Origin: Cymbomonas tetramitiformis
Taxonomy: Eukaryota; Chlorophyta; Pyramimonadophyceae; Pyramimonadales; Pyramimonadaceae
Length of the DNA: 62,074 nucleotides
Direction: 5' to 3'
Assembly (NCBI GenBank): GCA_001247695.2
Contig: LGRX02027684.1
Span: forward strand, 1-62,074
Shown: positions 41,679 through 52,377 of the stretch, one piece after another
How positions within the stretch are numbered: the stretch's first letter is position 1
How the letters are laid out: every line of letters starts with the position of its first letter
Made by a program: the position numbers and the translations under genes
Notes under the pieces: generated by a model
What the model was told of the DNA's origin: nothing
The model's database searches: none
The model's input: only the letters and a program-made list of their open reading frames with translations

Positions 41679-44577
41679 ATGCCGTCACTCAATGACGCTC
41701 AGCATGGTCGTCCACCGACGCTTATCCATGCCATCCCCCGACGACGCTCAGACGACACGGAGACGACCACCGCCACGGTTGGGGCATCTCGCAAAAAGCC
41801 CAAACGTAAACGTTCAGGCGGTATGTCGACCGGCACAACTGACCTCAACGCACCAACGACCACGCAGCCTAAATGGGACCCCACATCCGGAAAGCCGATC
41901 GTCTACCATGATCTGCCGAAGGGGTTCTATGATACCTGGGCCCCCTTGACCGAAGGACACTTACGTGAGATCACTGAGCTCGTCGACGAAGCCGTCATCG
42001 AAAAGAAGTACACGGTCAAAGATATGATCAACCGTATCGCCGAGATCAAGACTCTCAACAATGTTCGAGAGAACCTAATGCTGCTTGCCTCAGACGCTCA
42101 TAAACGATTCAACATAAAAAAAATCCTTGGAATCGACACCGGCCTACCGGCAACTGAACTTTCTCAAGAAAAACCGGCATTCTATGCAGCTCTTTCTGAA
42201 AACACAACCGGAAGGGTTCGTAAACGACAGATACGAGATAGATGCACCCTGCTTCATTCCTTACCTGGATGAAGATGGGTATCCCATACCTAAGGAAAGG
42301 AAACCAGTGGATGCTGTCGTGGATCCCAATGCTCCCGAGTCGAAGTTCTGGGATCGTAAGATGACCTACGGTGAGCTGGATGACGAAATCAATACGCTGC
42401 AAAAGAAGCTTGACAGCTTTACGTTTCCCAACCCAGAACACGACTGGAAGAAGTTTTGCAACTATTTCCCAGGGGCTGGGGATGAGAGAGAAATACGTAC
42501 ATTACTGAAGGTAATTTACCTAAGTTGCGCCCTCTGGTCGTCCTTCACGATATCTGATTTTCTCATATCGGCTTGCGCGTTCAATTAACAACGGGGTTTG
42601 TTTACAACTGTACCAGGCGGGTGTGGTGCCCCGGAAGGTCTCCTGCAAGAACGAGCAGGATAACCGGAAATTTCAATATGAACACACAACAAGCAAAGAC
42701 AAAAAGCGGCACGAGGCGAAGATAGAGAAACTGACGGATGAAAGACATTCCGGCGGATATAAAGTTCTACTGGAATAATATCGAGAGCGCTGTGTTGCTG
42801 AAAATCGGTTCGACGACAGCATCGACTGCGAAAAACCTCCTAAAGGATCTTCCAGGTGCGTATCTCGGTTTCATATTCCATTTGTGCACCGTAGCTATGT
42901 AATTACTAATCGTTTACATTGCACACAGGTGTGACTTATTGAATATTGTCAAACGTTCCTGAGGGCCAGCAAGTCGACGATGATGACGGCTACTTCGACA
43001 CTCACAAGATTCCGCAACTGGTTTACAAGAAGGACCTTCTGCTGGAGCCCACATCACCTGATTCCTTCACGACTCTTCCCAGGCTTCCATTTACCGGTTT
43101 CATTATGGATTGCGAGTATGCTCTGGACTCGAACAAGAGATGGATCCCGAAACCTCTCTTAGCAGGAGAGTTCAAGCAATTCCTACAAAACTTCAACACT
43201 TTGACCACGTGTGATGATTGGGTAGGGGGATGTTTCTGTGGCTTCCAACAACACCACGAGTTCTTCGAAGCCGCCAAGCAGTTTTGCCATGGGAACGCCG
43301 AAAAGATGTTCTGGGTGAAACCTTTGAGCAGATCGAACATGATGGCCTTGGAATCTGGCGTTGCGCCACGGAACTACGCCAACCGCATGGAGTGCTTTGT
43401 CTTGTGTTACTACGTCAAGGAAGCAACACCTACAGGTCCGTAGATGTTAAGTTACGTACAATTCTGTGATTGCTTTTTGGCGTCTAAGCATGGGCAATCT
43501 GACTAAGCAGCGCTGATTGCTCTCGCAGACGAAACCCACCCAGCCGTTCATAAAAGGCTTCCCTGGATGAAGAACTTGATTAGAGTTCTCGGTGAGGAGG
43601 AGAATGCGGATAGTGATGTCGTCGATAAGCAGTTCTTGGCTTCTTGCCGAACCAACACCTGGGAATATGCCCCATGTACACTCGTCGAAATTCGCCTATA
43701 ACTCCGAGGGAAAAGGAATTAACAAACACCAGAAGCCGCTGAAGCTCATCCACGACATCATCAATATCCATATGCGAGGTCCTGAGTTAGAGGGGGAAGC
43801 GAGGGGGAAATCTGCGTACGAGGGGGTGTTGCCTCTTCATCACGAACATCACTTCATCTTGGATGCGTGCTGCGGTTCGGGGACCACTTCGGTAGCCGCC
43901 AACATGTTGGGATTGGGTTCCGTCGCTTTCGATAGGTAAGCATTCATGCCTACATCCATTTTTTGAAACATACTTTGTATATCGGTTTTAACAAGTGCTG
44001 GTGTCTTGGATGCAGGGAGCAAGGTATGGTCGACTCAGCGAAAGATAGAGCGCATTAGGTTTCCTGATGGATTTTTTTCTTTGGCCGACGAAGTGTTGAG
44101 CAAGCAGGAATACGACGAGGTGAAAAGGCAGAGAGAGGCACATCGTAAAGAGCAAGAGAAAGTCGAGAAGGAGCGGGAGAAGAAGACGGCGGTCGAAATG
44201 AGGGAAACGGAAAAGGCCGCCAAGCAGCAGGAGGCCGAGGCCGCCAAGGCCGCCAAGCAGCAGGAGGCCGAGGCCGCCAAGGCCGCCAAGAAACAGCAGG
44301 CCGAGGCCGCCGAGGCCGACAAGGCCGCCAAGCAGCAGCAGGCCGAGGCCGTCAAGGCCGCCAAGAAACAGAAGGCAGATGCCGAGGATGCCGAGAAGGC
44401 CGCCAAGAAACAGAAGGCCGAGGCCGACAAGGCCGCCAAGAAACAGAAGGCCGAGGCCGACAAGGCCGCCAAGGCCGCTGCAGCCGCCGCGGCGGGGCCT
44501 ATACCTAAGCGGAAGCGGCACAAGGCGGAAAGCCGGAATCCGATCAGAACAAGAGACGTAAACAGTAAAGCTCGCTA
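41679..44577 (+). CDS. Beta-class amino-methyltransferase-like nuclear protein, multi-exon
   Basis: Visible exons are 41679-42510, 42617-about 42853, about 42943-43436, 43529-43935 and about 43993-44577, with GT..AG junctions. The N-terminus has a basic KKPKRKRSGG. The third exon has MDCEYAL followed by a W/F-rich segment, the position of methyltransferase motif IV. The fourth has INKHQKPLKLIHDII then FILDACCGSGTTSVAANMLG, matching the KPxxL and motif I (DxxCGSGTT) of beta-class N6A/N4C enzymes, in which motif IV precedes motif I. The last exon is a long Lys/Ala/Glu coiled-coil repeat ending PIPKRKRHK. One-base frame changes occur at an A8 run (42115-42122), in exon 2, near 42950 and near 43675. 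The gene is therefore either decayed or affected by homopolymer errors. Motif IV lacks the prolines of DPPY, so activity is doubtful. Confidence 0.6.
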
Positions 44578-44829
44578 GGCAATGATGATTTCCCTGCTAG
44601 GACATGGTGCCAGCACCTAGGTCAATATTTGTTGATAGTCTTAATAACCTATTGTCTCAGTGCAGAAGTACGCTGATGAAACACGTATGGTATATCTTGA
44701 TATGACAATTGTAAATAAAGTATATTCTCCAAAAGTATTGGCGACATATGTTGTTGTGGAACCGATGTCATTTATGGGGCGGGTGACATGCCTCCGCTTT
44801 CATTGTGATTGCCTGATTATATTGGTTAA

Positions 44830-45726
44830 ATGAAGTTGAGCGGTACCACGACGACTAGTGCACCATTGAGGTATGAAACCTATTCCCCTCTCTTCCAAAT
44901 TCATTTTCCCGCTCGACACTTCATCGACGCACCTTTATTCACATCCATCTCAGTTCAATCAATTCCAATGACAATACTTGCTACTTTGCGGAAGGAAAAT
45001 CCAGATAACAAAGATTGGTTACTATGGTTCCCTGAAGAGTCCTCGCCCTCAGAACTAGCGCTCAAGAAATCGATGGAAGAGGACCATAAGATACAATTTC
45101 AAATGTATGACGCAAGCGTGCATGATAATCTGCCTTTACGGATGAAATTTTTGTACCCAGTTTGCCTGCACTGCGGGCTTCAAGATCGTTCACAACTTGC
45201 AACGTGTACCGGCTGCTATCTTGCGAATTACTGCAAAGCCCCCCAAACTTGTCGGAAAGCTGATTACGCACGGCATAAGTTTTTCTGTCGTTTTGCAAGG
45301 GGTCATATATTAGGACAGCCATATGCAAGATGCCGACCTTTGTTTAAGTACCCGGGGGATACGCGGCATCCAGCAGAACGGAATTCAATGAGTGCTTGGT
45401 CCTATGGGGACTACCTGCAGTTTCTATACTTTTGGGAAATCCAATGCGTCGCATGTTTTGCAGGAATTCCAAAGGGTCGTCCCATCGTGAGACAGCAGAT
45501 ATCTGGCGGGCAAATCGTTACCTCGGTGCGCATTGAAATGCGGGACGCCACAATTTTCAAAACCCCTCACTTTCAGAAGTATACAGCAAGGATGGAGTTT
45601 GTATACTCCAACTTACACGCTCCAGATTTTGTATATTCTTATCCATTTTTGTCCGTTACCCATCTGTTGGCTATAGCCAACATTAGGGCCCCTTATGTTG
45701 GCTGGAGCCAACATAAGCCTTGCTGA
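44830..45726 (+). CDS. MYND-type zinc-finger protein
   Basis: A 298-residue ORF. Residues about 111-152 form a MYND finger: CLHCGLQDRSQLATC, TGCYLANYC, then CRKADYARHKFFC, with the CX2C..CX2C..C..C..H..C spacing. MYND fingers bind proline-rich partners and occur in transcriptional regulators and SMYD methyltransferases. The part after the finger (WSYGDYLQFLYFW) is not a SET domain I recognise. The last about 20 codons run into a palindromic repeat (IANIRAPYVGWSQHK), so the original C-terminus may have been altered by it. It could be a short MYND-only protein common in algae and fungi. Confidence 0.75.
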   Translation: MKLSGTTTTSAPLRYETYSPLFQIHFPARHFIDAPLFTSISVQSIPMTILATLRKENPDNKDWLLWFPEESSPSELALKKSMEEDHKIQFQMYDASVHDNLPLRMKFLYPVCLHCGLQDRSQLATCTGCYLANYCKAPQTCRKADYARHKFFCRFARGHILGQPYARCRPLFKYPGDTRHPAERNSMSAWSYGDYLQFLYFWEIQCVACFAGIPKGRPIVRQQISGGQIVTSVRIEMRDATIFKTPHFQKYTARMEFVYSNLHAPDFVYSYPFLSVTHLLAIANIRAPYVGWSQHKPC

Positions 45727-46286
45727 CAATGCCGGGAGCTGTCGGTATCGGATTGTACATTTTATTAGCTCAAAATGACGGCGGGGATGTTCTCTTTCAC
45801 ACATGCGTTATCAACATTGGGACGCTCGAAATCATCGGCGAGAATTTGGGTTACTATTCAAGAGAATGTGAAATTTCCAAGGAATTTTGGGTGTTTACAT
45901 ACCCATGTTACTTCGATCGATATTTTGAGGGTCAAGATGAACTCGGATGAAAGTTTTGGCAAGATACTCCAGAAAGAGCAGCTCGAGATCTTGACAACAT
46001 AGGTGTCCGATTTTTCAAATGCCCTTCTCAGGCCGCTCACATTGCACAATTTTCTTATGTTGGCTGCAGCCAACATAATAAGCATTTTGTATTTTCGCGA
46101 TCATACCCCAACTCTAGGGCACAATTATGCAAGCCCCCATGGGTGTAAGAAGGTATACCACGTATTGACATTTTTTTAAAGGTCTAGTAGCCCTTCAAAC
46201 AACATTACTTTGGAGCAATATGTACCATTAACCATGAGTAATATGCTTCGGAACTTTGGGTTTTATGTTGGCTGCAGCCAACATAA
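45666..46286. repeat. Four copies of a TATGTTGGCTGCAGCCAACATA-like palindrome
   Basis: Copies lie at 45666-45681 (short core), 45693-45716 (GCTGGAGC centre), 46055-46078 and 46263-46286 (perfect). All are built from ATGTTGGC and its complement. Spacings are 27, 362 and 208 bp. Perfect 24-bp palindromes recurring this closely may be ends of very small transposons or protein-binding sites. The intervening DNA shows no coding domain. Confidence 0.75.
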
Positions 46287-46588
46287 AGATGGGTAAGAGA
46301 CATTTTACCGTCTCACTCCGTTTGGTCGGTTGATGATTTGCATCTGCAAGTTAAGGTGCCCGGAAATCATACTTCAGAGGTTGCTTTCATAGAATGATTG
46401 ACAATGCAGACAGGATAATCATGGACTTCGCAGACACGCCTTCGTTGCAAAGTAATAGTATATATGTACGTGTAGGTACGTATCCTTCGATCCGAGGGGA
46501 CTAGTACCGGGTATCTGATAGGCTAATAATTCGGCAGGTCCAAGACTTTCCAAGATCATAAGCTCTATTTCTTGCCTAAACTACTCAT
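46287..46588. other. Interval with no recognised feature
   Basis: AT-rich, without ORFs of note. It may include the promoter of the ORF that follows. Confidence 0.4.
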
Positions 46589-46957
46589 TTGCCCCTTTTT
46601 GCCGTCAGCGACGCACCTCCTTCTACTTCTACCATAGTCATGCCATCCAAGCGGCAGTCTGTTTTCACGTACATCGACCAGTTTGCCAAAAATCACGGGG
46701 AGTATTACCCATGCAGCAGTACAGTTCTTCTTCCGCCGGGTATGACTATCCAAAAGTTGCATGGGAGAACTGCAATACACAATGCGTCGACGGCGAAGGC
46801 ATGGAATGCTCACTCAGCCTTGCATCGTTTCGAAACACACATATCGAAACGTTGGGGTATTTTCGATGTGTGTTTCGAAACGACCTTGCCTTTCGGTTCA
46901 AGTTCCGACAGGTTCAGCCGTAACGTTACCGTCAACGTTACCTGTCGCGGCAATTGA
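46589..46957 (+). CDS. Small hypothetical ORF carrying a hairpin insert
   Basis: 122 codons with no recognised domain. The first part (MPSKRQSVFTYIDQFAKNHG) looks protein-like. The later part is made of the inverted repeat at 46825-46883, which would encode FETHISKRWGIFDVCFET. The ORF may be a gene fragment into which a hairpin element inserted. Confidence 0.3.
   Translation: MPLFAVSDAPPSTSTIVMPSKRQSVFTYIDQFAKNHGEYYPCSSTVLLPPGMTIQKLHGRTAIHNASTAKAWNAHSALHRFETHISKRWGIFDVCFETTLPFGSSSDRFSRNVTVNVTCRGN
46825..46883. repeat. Hairpin, 20-bp arms (TCGTTTCGAAACACACA)
   Basis: The arms TCGTTTCGAAACACACATATCGA and TCGATGTGTGTTTCGAAACGA pair with one 2-base bulge around a GTTGGGGTAT loop. It could be a tiny MITE or a transcribed hairpin. 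Confidence 0.7.
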
Positions 46958-47084
46958 AACCACGGCGGCTACGAGAATGCTATCTTGATTCCACTTTGAT
47001 TTCGAGTACTTAGGATTGCAAACCCCCGAGGGTTAGATTTTCGACTACTTTTCGATAAGAATAGTATACTTAAACATATGTTAA

Positions 47085-47637
47085 CCCCTCTTCCGGTAAG
47101 TCGATGTTGCCATTTTGGTGTTGCCCGCCTTTTCTGGAATAACTCTCGTGTCCGTGGTCCAATTCGAACTTTAAAGATACCGCCGGAAACGTCTCGGCGA
47201 GGCGCATCGCGCCGCACCGTGCATAATATATCGTTGTAAACAAGCACAAAGCGTTTCGGTGTCAAGTTACAAATTGCGATTGTTACATATGCTCAACATA
47301 TTCTCAACCATAAACCCTAATCTTGACCCTAATGTCGGTTCCATAAACCCTATGAAGTTCATATCCTAGGTCCACGGTCAAAACGAGGGTCGTTACATCA
47401 TTAGGGTTTGTATAGCTTAAATGAAACGAATTTGTATGCGTCGGTTTTCATTTAACTTGGCATTTTATGCAAAATGTTGCTTCTTCACAATTTCCATACA
47501 CATGTTTGAATGCGCCTTGATGCGACGTTTTCAGATCTGTTTTCAAAATTGTGATTGGAGGTCAAATGCCTTAACAAATCAAAATTGAGTACATGATTTT
47601 CGATGCTTCGTTTTCGAAGCACATACCGGAAGAGGGG
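47085..47637. mobile_element. piggyBac-type MITE, 553 bp, TTAA target sites
   Basis: TTAA at 47081-47084 and 47638-47641 flanks exact inverted ends CCCCTCTTCCGGTA / TACCGGAAGAGGGG. TTAA duplication with C-rich termini is the signature of the piggyBac superfamily. The interior is AT-rich, with several CCCTAA/TTAGGG-like triplet strings and no transposase, so the element is non-autonomous. Confidence 0.88.
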
Positions 47638-47990
47638 TTAACAATGTGGTAGAAGTGTACAGTATAATGTTCATTCGTCAATGGCTTGTGTTTCTTGCCG
47701 ATATGCTGTTGTGCCTGTGTATGGGGTTTTCTGCCTCGGTTGGGTTTTTGTCTTTGATTAAAAAATCGGCGACTAAGTGATTCCGCATGTGCGATATATA
47801 CGAATTTGATTGGACAAAAAGTACACTACTCTTGCACGACCCGCGGTCCATTCACGACCAGGTACAAAAGCTCTTGCCCGACCCTTGAAGATTCATTTCC
47901 CTTTGTTTCTTCTGACATACGCTCCTTCAACCATACCTTCAAACATCTGCTACTTACCTTGCAAGCATTGCCATCTGCAGGTATTATAGT

Positions 47991-48386
47991 GTGACGCTTG
48001 CGATTACATTGCACGCTACCTCCAATATGAATGCACCTCATTCCCCTGCAGACTTACCTGTTCAGCTTGAACGTATGCATATAGAATTCGAAAAATGTCG
48101 TGTGTGCCAATCCTGGAATTTGTTTCTAATTCGCGAGGAACTGTTCGTCGATCCTGCGCTGCATCCTAGACATGACCCCTCTTACGCGAAGTGGAGGTTT
48201 ATCCGCGAAACGCGGGAAACATGGTATTTTCAACTGTTGGATGCGCATTTCTACTCCGACGACCAAGGCGTCGCTAGCGCACTTACCCCAGTGACAATGC
48301 CGGTTCCCACGGACTATATTCCCGAGTTGATCGGTGCCTCTCCCGAGAATGATGATGATGGAAAGTGGTGCAACTGCTGCCGTTAG
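47991..48386 (+). CDS. Small hypothetical protein with Cys-rich end
   Basis: 131 codons from the first Met, or about 118 from an internal MNAPHSP. A central CRVC and a C-terminal KWCNCCR could bind metal. The body (SYAKWRFIRETRETWYFQLL) looks like a genuine folded protein. A pyrimidine-poor TTGCCATCTGCAG upstream could be an acceptor, so a 5' exon may exist. The family is not recognised. The second repeat unit instead encodes a frame ending LYCVRCNCLDQ, which also has a Cys-rich tail. Confidence 0.45.
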   Translation: MTLAITLHATSNMNAPHSPADLPVQLERMHIEFEKCRVCQSWNLFLIREELFVDPALHPRHDPSYAKWRFIRETRETWYFQLLDAHFYSDDQGVASALTPVTMPVPTDYIPELIGASPENDDDGKWCNCCR

Positions 48387-48928
48387 GAAACATATACGCT
48401 TGTGTACAGTCTTTATTTTATATTTGCAAGTTCACATTAGATACTTACACTAATGTATTATTCTGCTAGCTTAATACACCAACACTTACCCTTATTTATG
48501 TGCTCCTAGACATCCTAGACAATCATTTGGTATACTTCGTATATATATTAAATTTGTATGATGATATAGATTTGTGTATCATATGCTAGTACCCATCTCA
48601 GCTGCAACTTGTTTTCTGGGAATCGAAGCATCCGAATATGCACATCCATAAACGTGTACCGTGCATGCTGACCTAAATTGCACATGGATGTACCCATATT
48701 TGCATACGGGAATCGGCGACTAAGTGATCCCGCATGTGCGAGATATACGAATTTGATTGGACCAAAAGTACACTACTCTTGCACGACCCGCGGTCCACTC
48801 ACGACCAGGTACAAAAGCTCTTGCCCGACCCTTGAAGATTAATTTCCCCTTGTTTCTTCTGACATACGCTCCTTCAATCATACCTTCAAACATCTGCTAC
48901 TTACCTTGAAAGCATTGCCATCTGCAGG

Positions 48929-49100
48929 AACGTTATCCCGAACCAGACCCCTATAGGGAACGAATGGGTCACCCCAAGGACACTGGTCATTCCAGTCGAC
49001 GTCACTTGGGCGCTTATTATTCCGCGGCATCAACGAGAAGAGGCAATCGACCTATATTGCGTGCGATGCAATTGCCTTGACCAATAAAGCTCTGCCATTT
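48929..49100 (+). CDS. Short Cys-tailed frame in the second duplicated unit
   Basis: Directly after the shared upstream block, a frame of about 53 codons reads NVIPNQTPIGNEWVTPRT and later RCNCLDQ before a stop at 49083. It occupies the place of the 131-codon ORF in unit 1 but has a different sequence. It has no ATG and would need an upstream exon. Confidence 0.25.
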
Positions 49101-49584
49101 ATGTTCTCCGATAGAGCGTCAACATTGCCGTCAACGTTACCTCGCTATCGAGGGAATTAAAACCTACAAGTGCCGCAAATAATTGTGGATTGAAGATATA
49201 GATTCCAATGTATCAGCAATATAATAGCCTTAGCACTGTGAAATGATCGAAATCTCTTGCCTATAAGACATCATAGACAATTATTTGGTGTATATTGATT
49301 AAATTTGTATGATGATATAGATTTGTGTATCATATGCTAGTACCCATCTCAGTTGCAACTTATTTTACGGGAATTTAAGCACCTGAATACGCACATTCAT
49401 AAACGTGTACCGTGCATGCTGGCCTAAATTGCACATGGATGTACCCATATTTGCATACTTGTACATGATATGCACGCATATGAACAAAAATGCAACAAAA
49501 GAATCTACCGGGACTCGCCGAGTACGAAAGCATCATGCAAAAATAAATAATTTGAGTAATATTTTGTAATAAAAATTGCGGGAC

Positions 49585-49640
49585 GACTTACGTGTCGCTT
49601 ACGTGTCGCTTACGTATCGCTTACGTGGCACATTTCAGAT
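49585..49640. repeat. Short 11-12 bp tandem repeat (CTTACGTGTCG)
   Basis: Four head-to-tail copies of CTTACGTGTCG/CTTACGTATCG. They lie in otherwise featureless AT-rich DNA. Confidence 0.75.
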
Positions 49641-49739
49641 GACGTGGCAATAACTTTTAGACGACGAAAATTGTGTCAAAATGAAGGTTTTTAGACGACG
49701 ATCGAGTTTCATTTATTCCCAATAGTCTGTTGCCCGAAG

Positions 49740-50370
49740 GAGAACCCCCGCTCAGCCATCCATCCAGGTTCAACACGCCCGCAGCCGCCGAGGCGGCCAG
49801 CCATCAGCTACGAGATCAACACGCCCACAGCGCACATACTCAGCCTCAACTATGAGATCAACACGCCCGCAGCCCGCGGACGCGGTCAATCATCAGCTAC
49901 GAAGTCCAACACGCCCCTTGAACCTGCTTGGCCAGAACCGGTCGACCATCAACGACGAGATCACCGCGCCCTGGCGCAGCCACCAAACACTCAAGCCATC
50001 AACTACGGGTTCAACACGCCCAGCCAAGACTCCCAACCATCGACTACCAGGTCAACACGCCCGCAGCCGCAAACGCTCAACCATCAACTACAAGGTCAAC
50101 CCGCTCACATCGCAGCTCAACCATCAACTACGAGGCCAACACGCCCGAAGGAGAACCCCGCTCAGCCATCCATCCAGGTTCAACACGCCCGCAGCCGCAG
50201 ACGGCCAGCCATCAGCCGCACATGCTCAGCCCTCAACTACGAGTTGCACGCGCCCGCACCCGCAGCAGCAGAAATCCAGCCATCAACTACAAAATCAACA
50301 CACCCGCAACCACAGCAGCAGACATCCAGACAGCAACTACACATCAACACGCCCGAAACACCGCTCACCA
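49740..50370. repeat. Degenerate roughly 48-bp tandem repeat
   Basis: About a dozen diverged units each contain CCATCAACTACGAGGTCAAC and ACGCCCGCAGCCGC, with irregular spacing. A block CCCGAAGGAGAACCCCGCTCA recurs at 49734, 50147 and 50732. Open frames through the array (49852-50448, 49928-50404) arise from the repeat. Confidence 0.8.
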
Positions 50371-50439
50371 CACATCCGAGCCGAGAAAATCCTGTACCAG
50401 ATGACGTCGTCCCCTCGGCACGCCATCATCCGGGGGGAG

Positions 50440-50577
50440 GATACTTAAAAGTTTCCTCGCCTCAAACAGCACACAGCTACGCACTATCGATACGTCAAAC
50501 CACGTCCACAACGCAACCCACGCTCAACCCTAATGCAAAACCCACTCAACTCAGAGACAATGACCAGAATCGCGACA
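50440..50577 (+). repeat. 138-bp direct repeat, left copy
   Basis: Begins GATACTTAAAAGTTTCCTCG and ends CCAGAATCGCGACA. It matches 52240-52377 with about two mismatches, at a spacing of exactly 1800 bp. It may be a short LTR of a small element, but no target-site duplication is visible. Confidence 0.85.
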
Positions 50578-52239
50578 GCTGTCACAACTCCGAACACAAC
50601 CCAAGAGGGGGTCACTGGGAGGTGCCCACAAGTCCCCGATCCCCGACAAAGCCAACACATTAACCCGCAGACATGCTGTTACGCTGCCCTGACGACCGGC
50701 ACCATGAGATCACCGTACAGGGGGGGCGCTGACGCCCGAAGGAGAACCCCGCTCACATCGCGACCACAGCCACGTCACTGTCACCCGTCAGCTATGCGCC
50801 TCTCCAGCTTACATTCAAGTTTGCAGATCGCCAAAACAGTTCGCAATCACTCATCCGAGACTCACGTCACATTTATACCGTGACGACGATCACCACAAAT
50901 CTACATCAGCATCGCCGCGACGCGCGACCACTTCGAGCCGCTCGAGCATCGCAGAGCAACAAACATGACGTCGCAAATCCGCTTCGCGATGTGACAACGC
51001 CTGACGAGCTTCTGACGTCGCATGACATGACAACGCGAAGGCAAGCGCTTGTAGAAGCCAAACGCCACTGTCACAAGACACCAATCGTCACAGAGCATCC
51101 GAAACGACAATGCCCTTCACAGACTTTCACTGTGCTCGTTCGAGTATTTAGCTAGCTTCTGCTTTCGCAAAGGGATCCGAACCTTTCAAAACCATTCTGC
51201 CATACAGTGATATTTCCTTCTAGACGCTCGGTATTAACTATGATGTATAGTTGTGTATACTGTGAATCTACAGGAATCTTTGTCACTTGCAGTTTGTAAG
51301 AGTCTGGTTTGGATACTCAGCGTGTCCGCACGCCACTCTGAGCTATAGACGCCGAAGTCGTGCCCGCGCGCTTGTTTCACTTGCGAGTTGCCCGCGTTGT
51401 TGCTTGTTTGCTTGCTTGTTTTACATTTCACCGCCTGAATGTGAATTCGAACTCCAGAAACGAGAATAGGAACGCGCGCTCACGAAGTGAATCCACGCAG
51501 AAAGCGCGTCTGCGCTTATCATGTTTTCCATTGCGGATTCACAAACGGATACGTTACCTTCCGCGACCGTAGAGATCCTCGACATACCTAAGACCGTTTA
51601 CGAATAGGAAATGTGTCTTAGAAATGTTGTAGGTTGGCATTATTCCTTGTGAATGCGCAACGCCGAAATCACTCGAAGCTGTGTTGGCTCTGAATTCACA
51701 CCGCAGGAGTCAACCAGCAGCGAGTGCGCTAGGCAGTGTGCGCGTTCATGCGCGATAGTTCGTCCGGATCCACACGCCGAATGTGATTCAAGTTCACTTA
51801 ATGAATCCGCACAGCGCAGGCCTTCCTCGTTCCGAGCGGCCAAGCTGGCGTGTGAGGCAGCGCGTAGGAATTCACGGCCGTATTTGCGCTGACGCGGGAC
51901 GTCGAAACGTGGCCAATGCCTTTTGCTGAAAAGGTTGCTAAACGTTTTGCCCCACGTTTGCTTTTGCACTTTCCATTGTGAATTTAACTCGCGCAGGTCT
52001 AGTCCACTTTGAATCCCCACATGGACTCGAGTGGTTCGCCATGGGAATTCACGGCCGACGGTGCGCTGACTTGAAGCCCGCAACCTGACCCATGCCTTTT
52101 CGGTGAAGTGTTTGCCCCAAGCACGTCTTTCAGGCAGTTTCTGCCATAGGTCTTACGGTGAATTCAGACCCGCCCGCTTGGGAAGCACACATCGGGTCTC
52201 GTGGCAGGTCGTGACAATTCACAGCCAGAGTCGCTCAAC
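50578..52239. other. DNA between the 138-bp repeats, no gene recognised
   Basis: It contains recurring GTGAATTCACGGCC- and GCGCTGAC-like motifs every 60-150 bp (51440-52230) and short ORFs without domains. It could be the interior of a small non-autonomous LTR element. Confidence 0.4.
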
Positions 52240-52377
52240 GATACTTAAAAATTTCCTCGCCTCAAACAGCACACAGCTACGCACTATCGATACGTCAAAC
52301 CACGTCCACAACGCACCCCACGCTCAACCCTAATGCAAAACCCACTCAACTCAGAGACAATGACCAGAATCGCGACA
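52240..52377 (+). repeat. 138-bp direct repeat, right copy
   Basis: Partner of 50440-50577. It is followed by a different flank (AACGTTCGTCG against GCTGTCACAAC). Confidence 0.85.

Larger units (their letters stand above)
47763..49460 (+). repeat. Partial tandem duplication (two related about 0.75-0.95 kb units)
   Basis: 47763-47980 matches 48711-48928 (start AATCGGCGACTAAGTGAT, end TTGCCATCTGCAGG). 48515-48710 matches 49268-49460 (TTTGTATGATGATATAGATT). The middle parts differ. Unit 1 carries the 131-codon ORF and unit 2 carries a shorter unrelated frame. Flanks are duplicated and the centres replaced. Confidence 0.88.

Noticed and set aside
44035..44523. Ala/Leu-rich - ORFs opposite the coiled-coil exon
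   Set aside because: They are antisense shadows of the Lys/Ala/Glu repeat, which is long, in frame with the methyltransferase-like exons and ends in a basic nuclear signal.
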